Of a DNA stretch of 64,000 bases, positions 34,199 through 43,857 are shown piece by piece (within the stretch, counting starts at the first letter, position 1; each line of letters opens with the position of its first letter). The stretch covers positions 2,294,001 through 2,358,000 of the forward strand of contig NZ_CP053435.1 of assembly GCF_013127955.1 (NCBI RefSeq), given 5' to 3'. The notes below the pieces were generated by a model. That model was not told the origin of the DNA. It saw only the letters and a program-made list of their open reading frames with translations, and did not search any database. This DNA comes from Spirosoma taeanense. GTDB lineage: Bacteria; Bacteroidota; Bacteroidia; Cytophagales; Spirosomataceae. The translations under genes were made by a program, and so were the position numbers.

Positions 34199-35160
34199 TA
34201 CATCATTCGCCTGATCAACTGCTCAACGGAAATACCCTCGGCTTCGGCTTTGAAGTTTCGAACGACCCGGTGACGCAGAATAGGCAGGGCAACCGCCCGC
34301 ACGTCTTCAATGTCAGGCGAGTATTTACCCGTTAGCAAAGCATTGCATTTAGCTGCCAGAATCAGGGCCTGCGACGCCCGTGGACCAGCGCCCCATTCCA
34401 GATACTGGTTGGCATCGGCGGCCGCCAGTTCGGTGTTCGGGCGGGTTTTATGTACCAGTTTCACCGCGTATTCAACTACGTTGTCTACGACAGGTACCCG
34501 ACGGACCAGGTGCTGAAACTCGCGGATTTCTTCGCCCGTGATGACGCGCTGCACCTCGTACCGCTGATCGGAAGTGGTATTCCTGACGATATCCAGCTCC
34601 GACTGGTAGGACGGATAGTCGAGGTAGATATTAAACATGAACCGGTCCAGCTGCGCTTCGGGCAGCGGGTAGGTTCCTTCCTGCTCAATGGGGTTTTGCG
34701 TAGCCAGCACGAAGAAAGGCCGTCCCAGACCGTACTTTTGCCCCGCAATCGTTACGGCATATTCCTGCATGGCTTCCAGCAGCGCCGACTGCGTTTTGGG
34801 AGGTGTCCGGTTGATCTCATCGGCGAGGATGATGTTGGCAAAAACCGGCCCTTTAATGAATTTGAAATTCCGTTCCTGATCGAGCGTTTCCGAGCCGAGA
34901 ATGTCCGATGGCATCAGGTCGGGCGTAAACTGAATCCGGTTGAAATCAAGGTCGAGCGCGCCGGCAATCGTCTGAATGAGCAGCGTTTTAGCCAGCCCCG
35001 GCACGCCGACGAGCAGGCAGTGACCCTGGCAGAAGATGGCGGTCAGCAGGAGCCGAACGGTTTCGTCCTGACCAATAACGACCTTTGAGATTTCATTTTT
35101 AAGTTTCTGATACGAGTTTGTAAGGGCTTCCGCAGCCGCAACATCCGATGAGTAAGGCAC
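34198..35160 (-). CDS. MoxR-family AAA+ ATPase
   Basis: A 320-residue AAA+ protein. Walker A lies in GVPGLAKTLLIQT, Walker B in IILADEINRTPPKTQSALLEAM, sensor 1 in FFVLATQNPIEQEGTYPLPEAQLDRF. The length and motifs fit the MRP/MoxR proper group. MoxR ATPases act as chaperones, usually beside genes for DUF58 and von Willebrand A domain proteins. None of those is visible here; the next gene on this strand is a parvulin-type chaperone 134 bp upstream. Confidence 0.92.
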   Translation of the reverse strand: MPYSSDVAAAEALTNSYQKLKNEISKVVIGQDETVRLLLTAIFCQGHCLLVGVPGLAKTLLIQTIAGALDLDFNRIQFTPDLMPSDILGSETLDQERNFKFIKGPVFANIILADEINRTPPKTQSALLEAMQEYAVTIAGQKYGLGRPFFVLATQNPIEQEGTYPLPEAQLDRFMFNIYLDYPSYQSELDIVRNTTSDQRYEVQRVITGEEIREFQHLVRRVPVVDNVVEYAVKLVHKTRPNTELAAADANQYLEWGAGPRASQALILAAKCNALLTGKYSPDIEDVRAVALPILRHRVVRNFKAEAEGISVEQLIRRMM

Positions 35161-35216
35161 TGGCTTCAGGTTGTTAAATTGTAGAGTTATTGGACTGTGC
35201 TGTTGTAAAAGCCAAA

Positions 35217-35269
35217 TTGTAAAGTTAAAGCCAGATCACAAAGCAGACCGGCCGAAAATGACTTTACAA
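35217..35269 (-). terminator. Weak hairpin downstream of the SurA-like gene
   Basis: A 9-bp stem (35217-35225 with 35261-35269) with a long loop, 25 bp after the stop codon. Low GC, so of limited strength. Confidence 0.35.
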
Positions 35270-35293
35270 CTATAAGACGTTCCAACGCTACAA

Positions 35294-36673
35294 CTAATTG
35301 CCGCCCGTGCCCAGATTTGCTGCGCTGGCCTGGGTAGTTCCAAAAATGCGACAGCCCTGAAACTCGGGATCAACGGTGATGTAAACATCAGCTACGGATT
35401 TCCGGAACCAGTCGTCGATGGCGCGGTTCTTTTTATTAGCCAGCACAATGTTCTGCAACTTCTCGAAGTCTAGCTTGAAGTCGGCCGTGTGGGGTGCAAC
35501 TTTGCTCTTGAAATACAGAATCCGGACGGCGCTTTTGCCGTCTTCGGTCCGGTAGGGTAGTGGAGCCGAGACGCTACCAACCTTCATCGTGTCGAGCATC
35601 GTAAACATGGCGTATTCCATCGAACCATCCATAGCCAGGCGGGTACTGCCCGACTGCGGGTCGCGGATCAGACCACCGGCGTCGGCCGTTGCTTTGTCTT
35701 CAGAAAAGTCATGGGCGGCCTTTTCAAACTTCACCGAGTCCGCCACGATGAGCGTTCGCAGGCTGTCGAGGGATTTGGTGGGTCTGCTCAGATCCAGGCG
35801 GTTGTAGTCGGGGCGGAGCAGGATATGCCGGGCGCGGTATTCGGCCCCGCGTGTTTCCAGCAACTGAATCAGGTGCAGGCCGAAGTCAGATTCCACGACG
35901 TCCGACAGTTCGTTTGGTTTCAGTTTCAAGGCAGCGCCTTCAAACGGCGCCACCATCATGCCCCGCTTGGCGAAGCCCAAATCGCCCCCGTTCTGCGCCG
36001 AACCAACGTCTTCGGAGTTTTCCTTCGCCAGTTTAGCGAAATCTTCGCCGTTTTCAACTCGTTTCTTAAACTCCAGCAGCCGCTGGCGCAGGGCCTCCTT
36101 TTGCTCTTTGGTAGGCTTGGCAATGCGAACAATCTGGCCTATTTCTACTTCGGCAGGCATGTAGGGCAGACTATCTTTCGGAATGGCGTCAAAAAACCTG
36201 CGAACGTCGCGGGGCGTCACCTTTACGTCGGTCGTGATTTTCTGCTGCATCTTCTGAACGATCTTCTGATCTTTCACCTGCTGCCGCAGCTCACTTTTGA
36301 GCATTTCCAGGCTCTTGCCGTAAGCTTCCACGATGTTTTTCTCGGAGCCGAACTGCTGAACCATGTACTGCATCCGCTGATCGAGTTCACTGTCAACCAG
36401 TTTTTCTTCAACAACGACCGAGTCAATTTCGGCTTTGGCCAGCATCATCTTGTTGATGACGAGGCTTTCCAGCAACTGGCATTTTTCGGGAGGAGTCTGA
36501 TTCTGGCCAACGTAAGACTGATAAGCCTCTTCCAGATCTGTCCGGAGAACGTAGTAGTTGTCCACCTTGGCAATGATCTTGTTGAGGCTAACACCCTGCC
36601 CCTGCCCGAAAGAGGGCGCGGTCAGAAACCAGCCAACCAAAACCATGAACACACTGCTGATTACTTTTTTCAT
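35294..36673 (-). CDS. SurA-like periplasmic peptidyl-prolyl isomerase
   Basis: A 459-residue exported protein with a signal peptide (about 1-23, ending SFGQ). The N-terminal SurA-like helical domain (about 28-175) is followed by two parvulin modules: about 178-275 (NGGDLGFAKRGMMVAPFEGAAL and SDFGLHLIQLLE) and about 280-390 (YRARHILLRPDYN). It should assist folding of outer membrane proteins and prevent their aggregation. It forms a same-strand pair with a second, larger parvulin lipoprotein (127 bp gap), a common arrangement in Bacteroidota. Confidence 0.9.
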   Translation of the reverse strand: MKKVISSVFMVLVGWFLTAPSFGQGQGVSLNKIIAKVDNYYVLRTDLEEAYQSYVGQNQTPPEKCQLLESLVINKMMLAKAEIDSVVVEEKLVDSELDQRMQYMVQQFGSEKNIVEAYGKSLEMLKSELRQQVKDQKIVQKMQQKITTDVKVTPRDVRRFFDAIPKDSLPYMPAEVEIGQIVRIAKPTKEQKEALRQRLLEFKKRVENGEDFAKLAKENSEDVGSAQNGGDLGFAKRGMMVAPFEGAALKLKPNELSDVVESDFGLHLIQLLETRGAEYRARHILLRPDYNRLDLSRPTKSLDSLRTLIVADSVKFEKAAHDFSEDKATADAGGLIRDPQSGSTRLAMDGSMEYAMFTMLDTMKVGSVSAPLPYRTEDGKSAVRILYFKSKVAPHTADFKLDFEKLQNIVLANKKNRAIDDWFRKSVADVYITVDPEFQGCRIFGTTQASAANLGTGGN

Positions 36674-36800
36674 GTTTTAAAGATACGTACAGAACCGTTG
36701 TTGTTCCGTGTTTTAAGGAAATTTAAGAGCGGATTGAGGGCATAAATCCAATGCCTGAACGAAATGTAACAGAGGCTCTGAAGCAAACCCAAATATTACG

Positions 36801-39143
36801 TTACTTCGCCAGTTTTCGGATTTCGTCCTCGTTCACCTTCACCGGGTACTTCTGCCTTAACTGGGCAAGCCACTGTTTTTCGAGCACCGCCTGATAGTCG
36901 TTGATGACGGCACCGCGGGCTTCGGCAAAGGTTTTGGGCCGGGCGGGTTCAATCCGGTCGATGGTTACGGCAACCGCTTTATTATCCGGATGGAGAGTGG
37001 TTGTGCCTACTTTCCACTGAGTGATCTGATCAATATAGGGGTTGACTCCCTGCGCAAAAATACCTTCCGTAATCGTTACGGCCGGGTCAGCCGTGGCCGA
37101 TGGCTGGGCTTTGGTGTTCAGAACCTTGGCAATATCGGCTTTGGCGTTGGAAAAGTACTGAAAGGAAACGTTGCGCTGGGCATCTTTGCCAGCACCGGGT
37201 CTTGCGCCCTGATAATCCTTCTCCATAATCCGGCTCAGCGGTACGCCGTTCTGCTGCAGGTAACGAACCACCGTACGGATGCGTCCGGCCGAAACCGAGT
37301 CAGCTTCGGCGGGTTCGTGCGAACCGCTCACCTCCACCAGATAATCTGGATTGCGAACCATCGCCACCAGCACGTCGTACAGGGTCTCCCGTTGCTTGGG
37401 CGTCAGGGCCGTCTGGTTACGGTCGTAGGTGAGCGCAGCCGCCGACCGCCGGAGCTGGTAAGGGCGTTTGCCGCTCAGCATCTCCTGCGCCTGCTTCAAC
37501 AATTCATTCGTTGGCGCTACAATAACCGTTGCCACAGCCCGTTCCGGGAAACGGTATTTATCTTTATTCTGCTCAAAATACTGTCTCTGCCCTGTTGAGT
37601 CGGACATCGAACGCTCCCAGACGTTCTGTTCCATCACCTGCGAGAGCAAAACGCCATCGCGGATTTCGCTCAGCAGCGACCGGAACTCCGGCGATTTTTT
37701 ATCCAGATTCGCTTCTTCAGTCGCAATCAGCTGATCGCCTACGAAGCGGTCGAACATCCGGCGCATGGCTACCGCTGGCGAACCGGAAACGGCGGGCGTA
37801 CTAAGCTGACGGTTATCAATTCGGTTGGGCTGCTGCCGTTGCTGCACGTAAGCAAAAAACTGATTGACTGTGTAGGGAACACCCGCCAGTGTCAGAATCG
37901 CTTTGCCCTGCAGGCTTGGGTCGAGCGGTTCGGTATAGCGCCACTGACCCCGCAGCAGGCTGCTGTCGGCCTTTGCCTGGGCGCTTTCAACGACAGCTTT
38001 TTCCTCCCGAACGGCGTATTCCTTACTTAATCGCTGGATGGTAGCCTGCCGCAGCACATCGGCGCGGGTGTCGGTCGTAACGCGCTGCCGCAGCGAGGGT
38101 GCCAGGTCCGTGTACGGTTCCAGCTTCCGGCGTTCAACGAGTCGGATGATATGCCAGCCGTAGTTAGTCCGCACGGGTTTGGAATAATCGCCTGGATTGG
38201 TCAGCGCAAACGCGGCTTCTTCAAACGCGGGCACCTGCCGACCGGTTTCGAACATGGGCAGCAGACCGCCGTTGCTTCGGGACGTAACGTCGTCGGATAC
38301 CTCCCGGGCAACCAGCTCGAAGGAGTCACCCCGCTGCAGCCGGGCATAGGCAGCCTCGATACGATCCTGGGCGGCTTGCTGACCTGCCGCATCGGCAGCC
38401 GGACTTAAGCGCACCAGAATATGCGCCACGCGAACCTTCCCGCGGCTGGGTCGGCGGTCATTGACTTTGATGAGGTGATAACCAAAACGCGTCCGAACTG
38501 GCTGAGAAACTCCGCCAACCGACGTTTGGTAGGCTGCTGTCTCGAACGGGTATACTACTGAAAAGGCCGTGAAATAACCCAGACTGCCTCCATTCTGCGC
38601 CGTTGTTACGTCCTGCGAGTTCTCGCGGGCGAGTTTTGCGAAATCTTCGCCATTCAATGCCCGCTGGCGGAGGGCCAGTGCCGACTGGTAGGCCGTGGCC
38701 GTATCGGCAGGAGCCGCGTTTTCAGGGACAGAGATCAGAATGTGCGATGCACTCACTTCTTCCTGCATTCGCTGATAAGCTTCGGCCGCCAGCGATTCAA
38801 CCAGCACCCTGTCCGTCAGATAGGACTGCGCCAGTTGCTTGCGGTAGGTGTTCATTTCCTCCCGGAAGCCCTCGGTAGTGTCGCGGCCATCCGCTTCAGC
38901 AGCCAGGACTTTAAGCTTCAGGTTGGTGTACAGATCAAAATACTCCTTTACGTCGGTTCGCTGAACCGAGTCGGACGAAAGCTGATTTTTGGTGAACGAC
39001 TGAAAGAAATCGTCGGTCGTGAAGGCTTTGTTGCCCAGCGTCAGAATAACCGGCTGCGGGGGTGTCTGCTGAACAACCGGCGCGGTTGTTTTGCAGGCCG
39101 ATACAAGAATTGCCAGCAAGAAACCGCCTGTAAGTTGGCGCAT
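36801..39143 (-). CDS. Large parvulin-type peptidyl-prolyl isomerase lipoprotein
   Basis: A 780-residue lipoprotein: signal peptide with lipobox VSAC (Cys17). It has two clear PpiC/parvulin domains: about 130-235 (VSASHILISVPENA ... NGGSLGYFTAFSVVYPFE ... FGYHLIKV) and about 240-345 (VRVAHILVRLSPAA ... NGGLLPMFETGRQVPAFEEAAF ... YGWHIIRL). The rest (about 400-780) is helical, with a segment after 540 that looks like a partial OmpA-like turn region (SGSHEPAEADSVSAGRIRTVV). Expected to be a periplasmic chaperone working with the SurA-like protein. Confidence 0.87.
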   Translation of the reverse strand: MRQLTGGFLLAILVSACKTTAPVVQQTPPQPVILTLGNKAFTTDDFFQSFTKNQLSSDSVQRTDVKEYFDLYTNLKLKVLAAEADGRDTTEGFREEMNTYRKQLAQSYLTDRVLVESLAAEAYQRMQEEVSASHILISVPENAAPADTATAYQSALALRQRALNGEDFAKLARENSQDVTTAQNGGSLGYFTAFSVVYPFETAAYQTSVGGVSQPVRTRFGYHLIKVNDRRPSRGKVRVAHILVRLSPAADAAGQQAAQDRIEAAYARLQRGDSFELVAREVSDDVTSRSNGGLLPMFETGRQVPAFEEAAFALTNPGDYSKPVRTNYGWHIIRLVERRKLEPYTDLAPSLRQRVTTDTRADVLRQATIQRLSKEYAVREEKAVVESAQAKADSSLLRGQWRYTEPLDPSLQGKAILTLAGVPYTVNQFFAYVQQRQQPNRIDNRQLSTPAVSGSPAVAMRRMFDRFVGDQLIATEEANLDKKSPEFRSLLSEIRDGVLLSQVMEQNVWERSMSDSTGQRQYFEQNKDKYRFPERAVATVIVAPTNELLKQAQEMLSGKRPYQLRRSAAALTYDRNQTALTPKQRETLYDVLVAMVRNPDYLVEVSGSHEPAEADSVSAGRIRTVVRYLQQNGVPLSRIMEKDYQGARPGAGKDAQRNVSFQYFSNAKADIAKVLNTKAQPSATADPAVTITEGIFAQGVNPYIDQITQWKVGTTTLHPDNKAVAVTIDRIEPARPKTFAEARGAVINDYQAVLEKQWLAQLRQKYPVKVNEDEIRKLAK

Positions 39144-39271
39144 AGCGTCTGAATAAAATGATTTTTGGTTGATAGTAAAACAGATACGGTGGCAAAAACA
39201 TTCGTTCGTAAGACCCCCGTCTGACAGGAAACCGGCTGCGGGACTTTTAGAGAACGACGAAAAAAGTCAGC

Positions 39272-39967
39272 TTATTGGCGGGCGGGTTGAATTCTCACTG
39301 CTTTCAGGCTAATGTCATATTCCAGTTTATAGGCAAATGCATCGCGCAGGTTCTGACCCGTAAAGGTGGCCGGAACCCGAACGTAGCGTTGTTTTTTCTG
39401 GCGGAGTTCAGCCTCGCTCAACTCGACGCTGCTCTGCCCCAGCAGGTCATCGTCGTCGAACTGATCCATTAGTTTCAGCCCAACACCCGATGCCGCCAGT
39501 CCAGCAGCTACGTATTTGAGTGGCGTCAGTAATTCGGTCGCCGTTATGAACAGCGCGGCCGGGCCACTGACCACATTATGCACGCGACGTACCTGCTCCT
39601 GAAGTTCTTTGGCCCGGCCGTAGTTATCCACTTCAATCAGCACCAGCGACGCCACCAGCCGACCGTTTCGGGGCAGGGTAAGCGCAATTGGCTGAGCCTG
39701 CTGCGGTCCGGCCGCTGACAGGTTCAGCTGCTGGCCTTTCTGGATCTGTTCAACGCCCCAGCCGCCGTTCACCACCGCAACGGGTTTGTTCTGTGCGTCG
39801 TAGCTGGTCAGTGAATAGGCCATCATCACCTCATCGCGTCGGCTGATGGTTTCTTCCAGATTGATGGCCTTCAGCGAACGGGGCGTCAGTTCTGCCGTGA
39901 CCGAGGTTTTACGGGCGCAGGCCATAAAGATCAGCGCCGGAAGTAAGCAGAGCAAACAGATACGCAT
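39272..39967 (-). CDS. Lipoprotein of unknown function
   Basis: A 231-residue protein with a lipoprotein signal (lipobox FMAC, Cys17). The mature part has a beta-rich N-terminal region (VAVVNGGWGVEQIQKGQQLNL ... ASLVLIEVDNYGRA), a helical hydrophobic hairpin around residues 130-165 (GPAALFITATELL ... AAGLAASGVGL) and a beta C-terminus. No family recognised. It is the last gene of a tight three-gene run behind the agmatine deiminase gene, with a 3-bp gap to the next. Confidence 0.72.
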   Translation of the reverse strand: MRICLLCLLPALIFMACARKTSVTAELTPRSLKAINLEETISRRDEVMMAYSLTSYDAQNKPVAVVNGGWGVEQIQKGQQLNLSAAGPQQAQPIALTLPRNGRLVASLVLIEVDNYGRAKELQEQVRRVHNVVSGPAALFITATELLTPLKYVAAGLAASGVGLKLMDQFDDDDLLGQSSVELSEAELRQKKQRYVRVPATFTGQNLRDAFAYKLEYDISLKAVRIQPARQ

Positions 39968-39970
39968 GAG

Positions 39971-40315
39971 TTAGTCCACTGCGGGGATTTCTTCAACAAT
40001 CGATTCGCCGGAGCTGCCTTCGCCACTGGTCCATTGCCAGCGTTCGTAGAGCCGAAGGCGACCATCGGGCAGCCGTTCGGGTGTTGACCGGCAGCTGCCG
40101 GTCATCAGCAGCCCCTGCGCATTGACGTGTTCATAGCGCATATCCAGGCTGTTGTCGGCCTGCACGGTTGCGATTATAAACCCTTTTACGATAGCGCCAC
40201 CGGCGTATTCGGCCCACACGATCTGCCCCTGCTGGCGATAGTGGAAAAGGGTTTCTTCGTTTACCTCGCCGTTAGCCGTGTTCGTTACAGAGCGAAATGT
40301 TTTACCGTCGTACAT
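39971..40315 (-). CDS. Small conserved beta-rich cytosolic protein
   Basis: A 114-residue protein. The pattern GKTFRSVTNTANGEVNEETLFHYRQQG ... GGAIVKGFIIA ... CRSTPERLPDGRLRLYERWQWTSG (fragments shown) matches a family often mislabelled 'n-acetylglutamate synthase'; nothing suggests acetyltransferase activity. Regular strands and turns suggest a small beta-barrel. It overlaps neither neighbour but sits 3 and 8 bp from them, so it is in one operon with the deiminase. Confidence 0.75.
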   Translation of the reverse strand: MYDGKTFRSVTNTANGEVNEETLFHYRQQGQIVWAEYAGGAIVKGFIIATVQADNSLDMRYEHVNAQGLLMTGSCRSTPERLPDGRLRLYERWQWTSGEGSSGESIVEEIPAVD

Positions 40316-40323
40316 GGGGTTAA

Positions 40324-41424
40324 TCAGATAGCGGGTTCCTGCTGGCTCAGGCAGTGAAAGCTGCCCAGTCCCCAGACAATATCGGTCGAATCAATCCCGA
40401 TAATCTTCCGATCGGGGAAATACAGGCCAATAATGTCCAGGGCCTGCTGGTCCTTATCGCAGCGGAACGTTGGCACAATCACGGCGCCGTTGGTAATCAG
40501 AAAATTGGCGTAAGAGGCCGGCAGCCGCAGGCCATCGCTGAAGACCGGGTCGGGCATGGGCAGTTCGACGATGTTAAGCTGCTTGCCATTCGGAAGCAGC
40601 ATCGCGCGCAGTTCGCGGTGAATCTCCTGCAGGAAGGTATAGTTGTCGTCGTTGGGATTCGGCTCGTAGGCCGCCAGAACGGTATCTTCGTTCACAAACC
40701 GTACGGTATCGTCAATGTGCCCGTCGGTGTCGTCGCCAACGATGCCTTCTTCAACCCAGAGGACTTGCTGAACCCCGTAGTAGTCGCACAGATACCGCTC
40801 AATATCGGCCTGCTTCAGATGGCTATTGCGGTTCTGGTTAAGCAGGCAGGCCCGGCTGGTCAAGACCGTTCCCGCACCGTTGAATTCTACCGAACCGCCT
40901 TCCATGATAATGCCCGGCGTAACGTATTCCAGGCCGCGGTAGTGGGCAATCTGCACCGGAATCAGATCGTCGCGGTCATAGGGCGGATACTTGTTGCCCC
41001 AGGCATTATAGCCCCAGTTGACGATCATCCGCTGTTTTTTCTCTGGATTGATCAGGAACGCCGGCCCGTGGTCGCGGCACCACGAGTCGTTGGTCGGGTG
41101 GGGCAGGAGCGTAATCCGGCTTAGATCAGCACCAGCCGCCAGCAGCCGTAACTTAGCCGCCTGCATAACGATCTCGTTGTGGGCGTTGATACACACCTGT
41201 TCGCTTTCGGCGATGGCTTTGATGAAGTCGATGTAAGCCGGAAACATCAGCTCCTGACGCTCGCGGGTCCAGGAGGCTTCGGTATGCGGCCAGCTAAGCC
41301 AGGTAGCAACGTGCGGATGCCATTCGGCAGGAAAGTAAAAGCCTTCCCGGGCGGGAATCAGCGTAGTTTCGGATGAGGTATTCAAGGATAAAAACGTTGG
41401 TACTGAAACCGATTTATTCGACAA
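40324..41424 (-). CDS. Agmatine deiminase family protein
   Basis: A 366-residue enzyme of the peptidyl-arginine/agmatine deiminase superfamily. FYFPAEWHPHVATWLSWPH opens the fold; DSWCRDHGPAFL, GIIMEGGSVEFNG and DDTDGHIDDTVRF give the substrate and catalytic residues, and the nucleophilic Cys is near the end in GLGSFHCLSQQEP. It would convert agmatine to N-carbamoylputrescine and ammonia, a step in polyamine synthesis. All key residues appear intact. It leads a three-gene run with two uncharacterised proteins. Confidence 0.92.
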   Translation of the reverse strand: MSNKSVSVPTFLSLNTSSETTLIPAREGFYFPAEWHPHVATWLSWPHTEASWTRERQELMFPAYIDFIKAIAESEQVCINAHNEIVMQAAKLRLLAAGADLSRITLLPHPTNDSWCRDHGPAFLINPEKKQRMIVNWGYNAWGNKYPPYDRDDLIPVQIAHYRGLEYVTPGIIMEGGSVEFNGAGTVLTSRACLLNQNRNSHLKQADIERYLCDYYGVQQVLWVEEGIVGDDTDGHIDDTVRFVNEDTVLAAYEPNPNDDNYTFLQEIHRELRAMLLPNGKQLNIVELPMPDPVFSDGLRLPASYANFLITNGAVIVPTFRCDKDQQALDIIGLYFPDRKIIGIDSTDIVWGLGSFHCLSQQEPAI

Positions 41425-41463
41425 ATCTACGAAATAAGGCGGGGTCTGTCGATAACGGTACGG

Positions 41464-42168
41464 TTAAACCGGAGTCAGCAGGTTCTCTACGGCTGCCGCG
41501 GTCAGTCCGGCAAAGTTGTCGATAATCAGGGCCGCGCCCGTGTCGGCCAGCTCGGCGCGGGTGTGGGTCGTAGCCAGCGCAACAACTTTCATACCCGCCC
41601 GCAAACCGGCTTCAATCCCCGCGAAGGCATCTTCAAACACCACGCAGCGGTTGGGAGCGACGCCCACCCGCCCGGCGGCCAGGAGGTAAATCTCCGGGTC
41701 GGGCTTGCCCCGGTGAACCATACTGGCGTCGACAACAGCGGTGAAATAAGGGCGTAACGGCAGACCGTCGAGCGTAAACGTAACATTACTCATGGGTGCC
41801 GATGTACCAACGGCCATTGGGATGTTGCGGGCTTTTAACTCCTGCAGGAAGGTCGTCAGGCCGGTCGTGGGCTGGAGGTGTTTCCGGTAAAGTTCGCGGT
41901 AGATGGCTTCTTTTTCCTCGGTCAGCACGATTAGTTCGCCGGGCGGAATGGGCCGCTGAAAGACATACGCCATCGCGTCGGCGGATACCCGGCCATTGAT
42001 GTTATCAACGTATTGCGCTTTGGTAATAGGTCGGCCGTGGTGTTGTGAAAACTGGAGCCAGGCATTGATGTGAAAGTCGGTGTTGTCGACCAGAACGCCG
42101 TCCATGTCGAAGAGAGCGGCCCACGAAAGGGCGGTTCCTGGTTGATCAGCAGGTTGAGAATTGGTCAT
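41464..42168 (-). CDS. HAD-family hydrolase, beta-phosphoglucomutase-like
   Basis: A 234-residue HAD superfamily protein. Motif I is FDMDGVLVDN, motif II TSAPMSN, the Lys of motif III lies in HRGKPDPEIYLLAA and motif IV is VFEDAFAGIEAG. The DxDGVLxD and GKPxP context is that of the beta-phosphoglucomutase/sugar phosphatase branch. A phosphosugar is the likely substrate. Confidence 0.88.
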   Translation of the reverse strand: MTNSQPADQPGTALSWAALFDMDGVLVDNTDFHINAWLQFSQHHGRPITKAQYVDNINGRVSADAMAYVFQRPIPPGELIVLTEEKEAIYRELYRKHLQPTTGLTTFLQELKARNIPMAVGTSAPMSNVTFTLDGLPLRPYFTAVVDASMVHRGKPDPEIYLLAAGRVGVAPNRCVVFEDAFAGIEAGLRAGMKVVALATTHTRAELADTGAALIIDNFAGLTAAAVENLLTPV

Positions 42169-42287
42169 AAGTCAGTTGGTTGTATCCAGCGACAAAGAAC
42201 GGACTTTGCCGCTTACCCCGGCTCGATTGTGTGGAGTAATTGAGGCAAAACCGAAAACCCCTGCTCTGTGCAGGGAGTTAACTGTAC

Positions 42288-42812
42288 ATGACAATAATTG
42301 AATCGCTGCCCGCAGCTATTGACGCACTACTTGCCGAGGGGCATTTGCCCGGAAAAACGCTAGATCGGGTGGTGGGACTGGTTGGCAGCACGCTGAACGC
42401 CGACCGCTGTTTTCTGTATATCCGCCAGCCCGACCGGCAGCGTGGCCGGATTGCTTTCTGCTGGCGCCAAAACGAGGAGATCCCGAACTTCATTCAACCC
42501 AACTGGCAACCCGACACAACCGATTTGCCTCAGGAAGACCCACTGATTCGGGCGGCTCTGGCCATGCGGCCATCGGTTCATGTGGATGATGTAGAAACGG
42601 CAGCACCGGAAACCCTCAACCGCGAATTTGAGCGGAAAACGTTCGGCCACCGCGCCCTGATTCACGCGCATATTCAGCAATACGGACAACTTTGGGGGAT
42701 TCTCCAGCCCTGTGTGTTTGGGCAGCCACGCCACTGGACAGAAAACGAAAAAACGCAGATCGAAGCCATGTTGCCCCGTTTGCAGCCGGTCATTGCTGCT
42801 TACGTGGAGTAA
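42288..42812 (+). CDS. GAF-domain protein
   Basis: A 174-residue protein made of a single GAF-type domain (about 15-172): VVGLVGSTLNADRCFLYIRQ, HRALIHAHIQQYGQLWGILQPCVFG and the final helix. This style, with RCxLY and LWGLL-type motifs, is common in cyanobacterial and Bacteroidota small-molecule or light sensors, but the chromophore Cys of phytochrome-like GAFs is not evident. There is no output domain, so it may act on a partner. Confidence 0.8.
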   Translation: MTIIESLPAAIDALLAEGHLPGKTLDRVVGLVGSTLNADRCFLYIRQPDRQRGRIAFCWRQNEEIPNFIQPNWQPDTTDLPQEDPLIRAALAMRPSVHVDDVETAAPETLNREFERKTFGHRALIHAHIQQYGQLWGILQPCVFGQPRHWTENEKTQIEAMLPRLQPVIAAYVE

Positions 42813-42824
42813 AATCTAAGTAAT

Positions 42825-43067
42825 TTAATTCAGCGAATCGGTGGGCAGCACATCGCCCGCGAGGATGGCTGCTTCGTGAAGCAGTTCCGTAGCGACCAAT
42901 TCGTCAGTTACGTCTTCGATCCGTTCATCGAAGGCATCCAGGCTGTCGTGAGTGGGAAGCAAAGCCGACTTCATGCCCAGCAGCAAGCGGCCTACGTAAA
43001 GCAGGTTAAGCGAGAAACGTAGTTCGGGCAGGGTGTGGCTGTGCCGGGTCTGAGGTTCTGTTTGCAT
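42825..43067 (-). CDS. Small hypothetical protein
   Basis: An 80-residue acidic protein with a predicted helix (LRFSLNLLYVGRLLLGMKSALL) and a second acidic helix (DSLDAFDERIEDVTDELVATELLHEAAIL). No known motif. Convergent with the GAF gene with only 12 bp between stops. Codon use looks normal. Confidence 0.6.
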   Translation of the reverse strand: MQTEPQTRHSHTLPELRFSLNLLYVGRLLLGMKSALLPTHDSLDAFDERIEDVTDELVATELLHEAAILAGDVLPTDSLN

Positions 43068-43144
43068 GGTATCTGACTAACAAAATGCCGGCCCGGTTGG
43101 GTTCGCCTGCCGGAGAGGAACCCGCTTCTGGTCGCTCCTCCGGG

Positions 43145-43828
43145 CTACAGCACCTTAATCTTCATGTTCCGGAAATAAATCGGTGCGCCCGCGTGCTTAC
43201 CCTGCAGGCCGATGTATCCCCGAAGCGGCAGATTGGCCGCGGGTTTGTTGAGCCAGGTGGGCACCTTCGAGCCATCGGGGTTGGTTTGGGCCGAGGTGAA
43301 CTGCGACAGGTCAATGGTATTGACCAGCTCATTGTTCAGCACGACGTAAATCATTTTGTCCTGGCAGGTGATGGTATACCGGTTCCACTCGCCGGGTTTT
43401 TTAACGGTCCGTTTGGTTGGGGCCTGATGACCAAAAAAAGCTCCGCACTGCCAGTTGCCGGGCGAGTCGGCCCATTTCTGCGCATAATCGTCGGCAATCT
43501 GAATCTCAACCGAGTTGGGAATCCAGTTAGTCGTATCGCTGGCGTGAACCACAACGCCACTGTTGGTGCCGTCGGCCGTCATGAACATCAGATCCAGAAT
43601 GAAATTTTCGTAGGGCTGGGCTGTCCAGATGGCTTTATCTTCGGTGGCAGTTAACACCCCCTCGTCCATCGACCAAACCCCTTTTGGATAACCTGCGTCA
43701 GATAGGTCTGAAGCAAACAGGGGTTTCCAGCCTGCGCCACTGGTATTCGGATGCCCCTTGGGCGGAGTCTGGGCGAAGAGCTGGGTAGACAGACTCAGGA
43801 TGGAAACGACAAGCAGCAGCTTTTTCAT
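43145..43828 (-). CDS. Secreted DUF1080 (3-keto-disaccharide hydrolase domain) protein
   Basis: A 227-residue exported protein: signal peptide (1-20, ending LFAQ) and one DUF1080 concanavalin-like beta-sandwich (about 30-227). Typical elements are GWKPLFASDLSD, GVLTATEDKAIWTAQPYENFIL, GTNSGVVVHA and GYIGLQGKHAGAPIYFRNMKIK. Members act on or bind 3-keto sugars or plant glycosides in the periplasm. It is not next to other sugar genes. Confidence 0.9.
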   Translation of the reverse strand: MKKLLLVVSILSLSTQLFAQTPPKGHPNTSGAGWKPLFASDLSDAGYPKGVWSMDEGVLTATEDKAIWTAQPYENFILDLMFMTADGTNSGVVVHASDTTNWIPNSVEIQIADDYAQKWADSPGNWQCGAFFGHQAPTKRTVKKPGEWNRYTITCQDKMIYVVLNNELVNTIDLSQFTSAQTNPDGSKVPTWLNKPAANLPLRGYIGLQGKHAGAPIYFRNMKIKVL

Positions 43829-43857
43829 GGCGATGAATTGAATTTATAGACAAAGTA

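Noticed and set aside
35711..36745. A 344-codon plus-strand open frame
   Set aside because: It is antisense to the SurA-like gene; composition is what one expects opposite a GC-rich coding strand and no motif is seen.
39971..40315. Label 'n-acetylglutamate synthase'
   Set aside because: The name is common for this small family, but the protein has no acetyl-CoA binding motif and is too short for a GNAT fold of that type.
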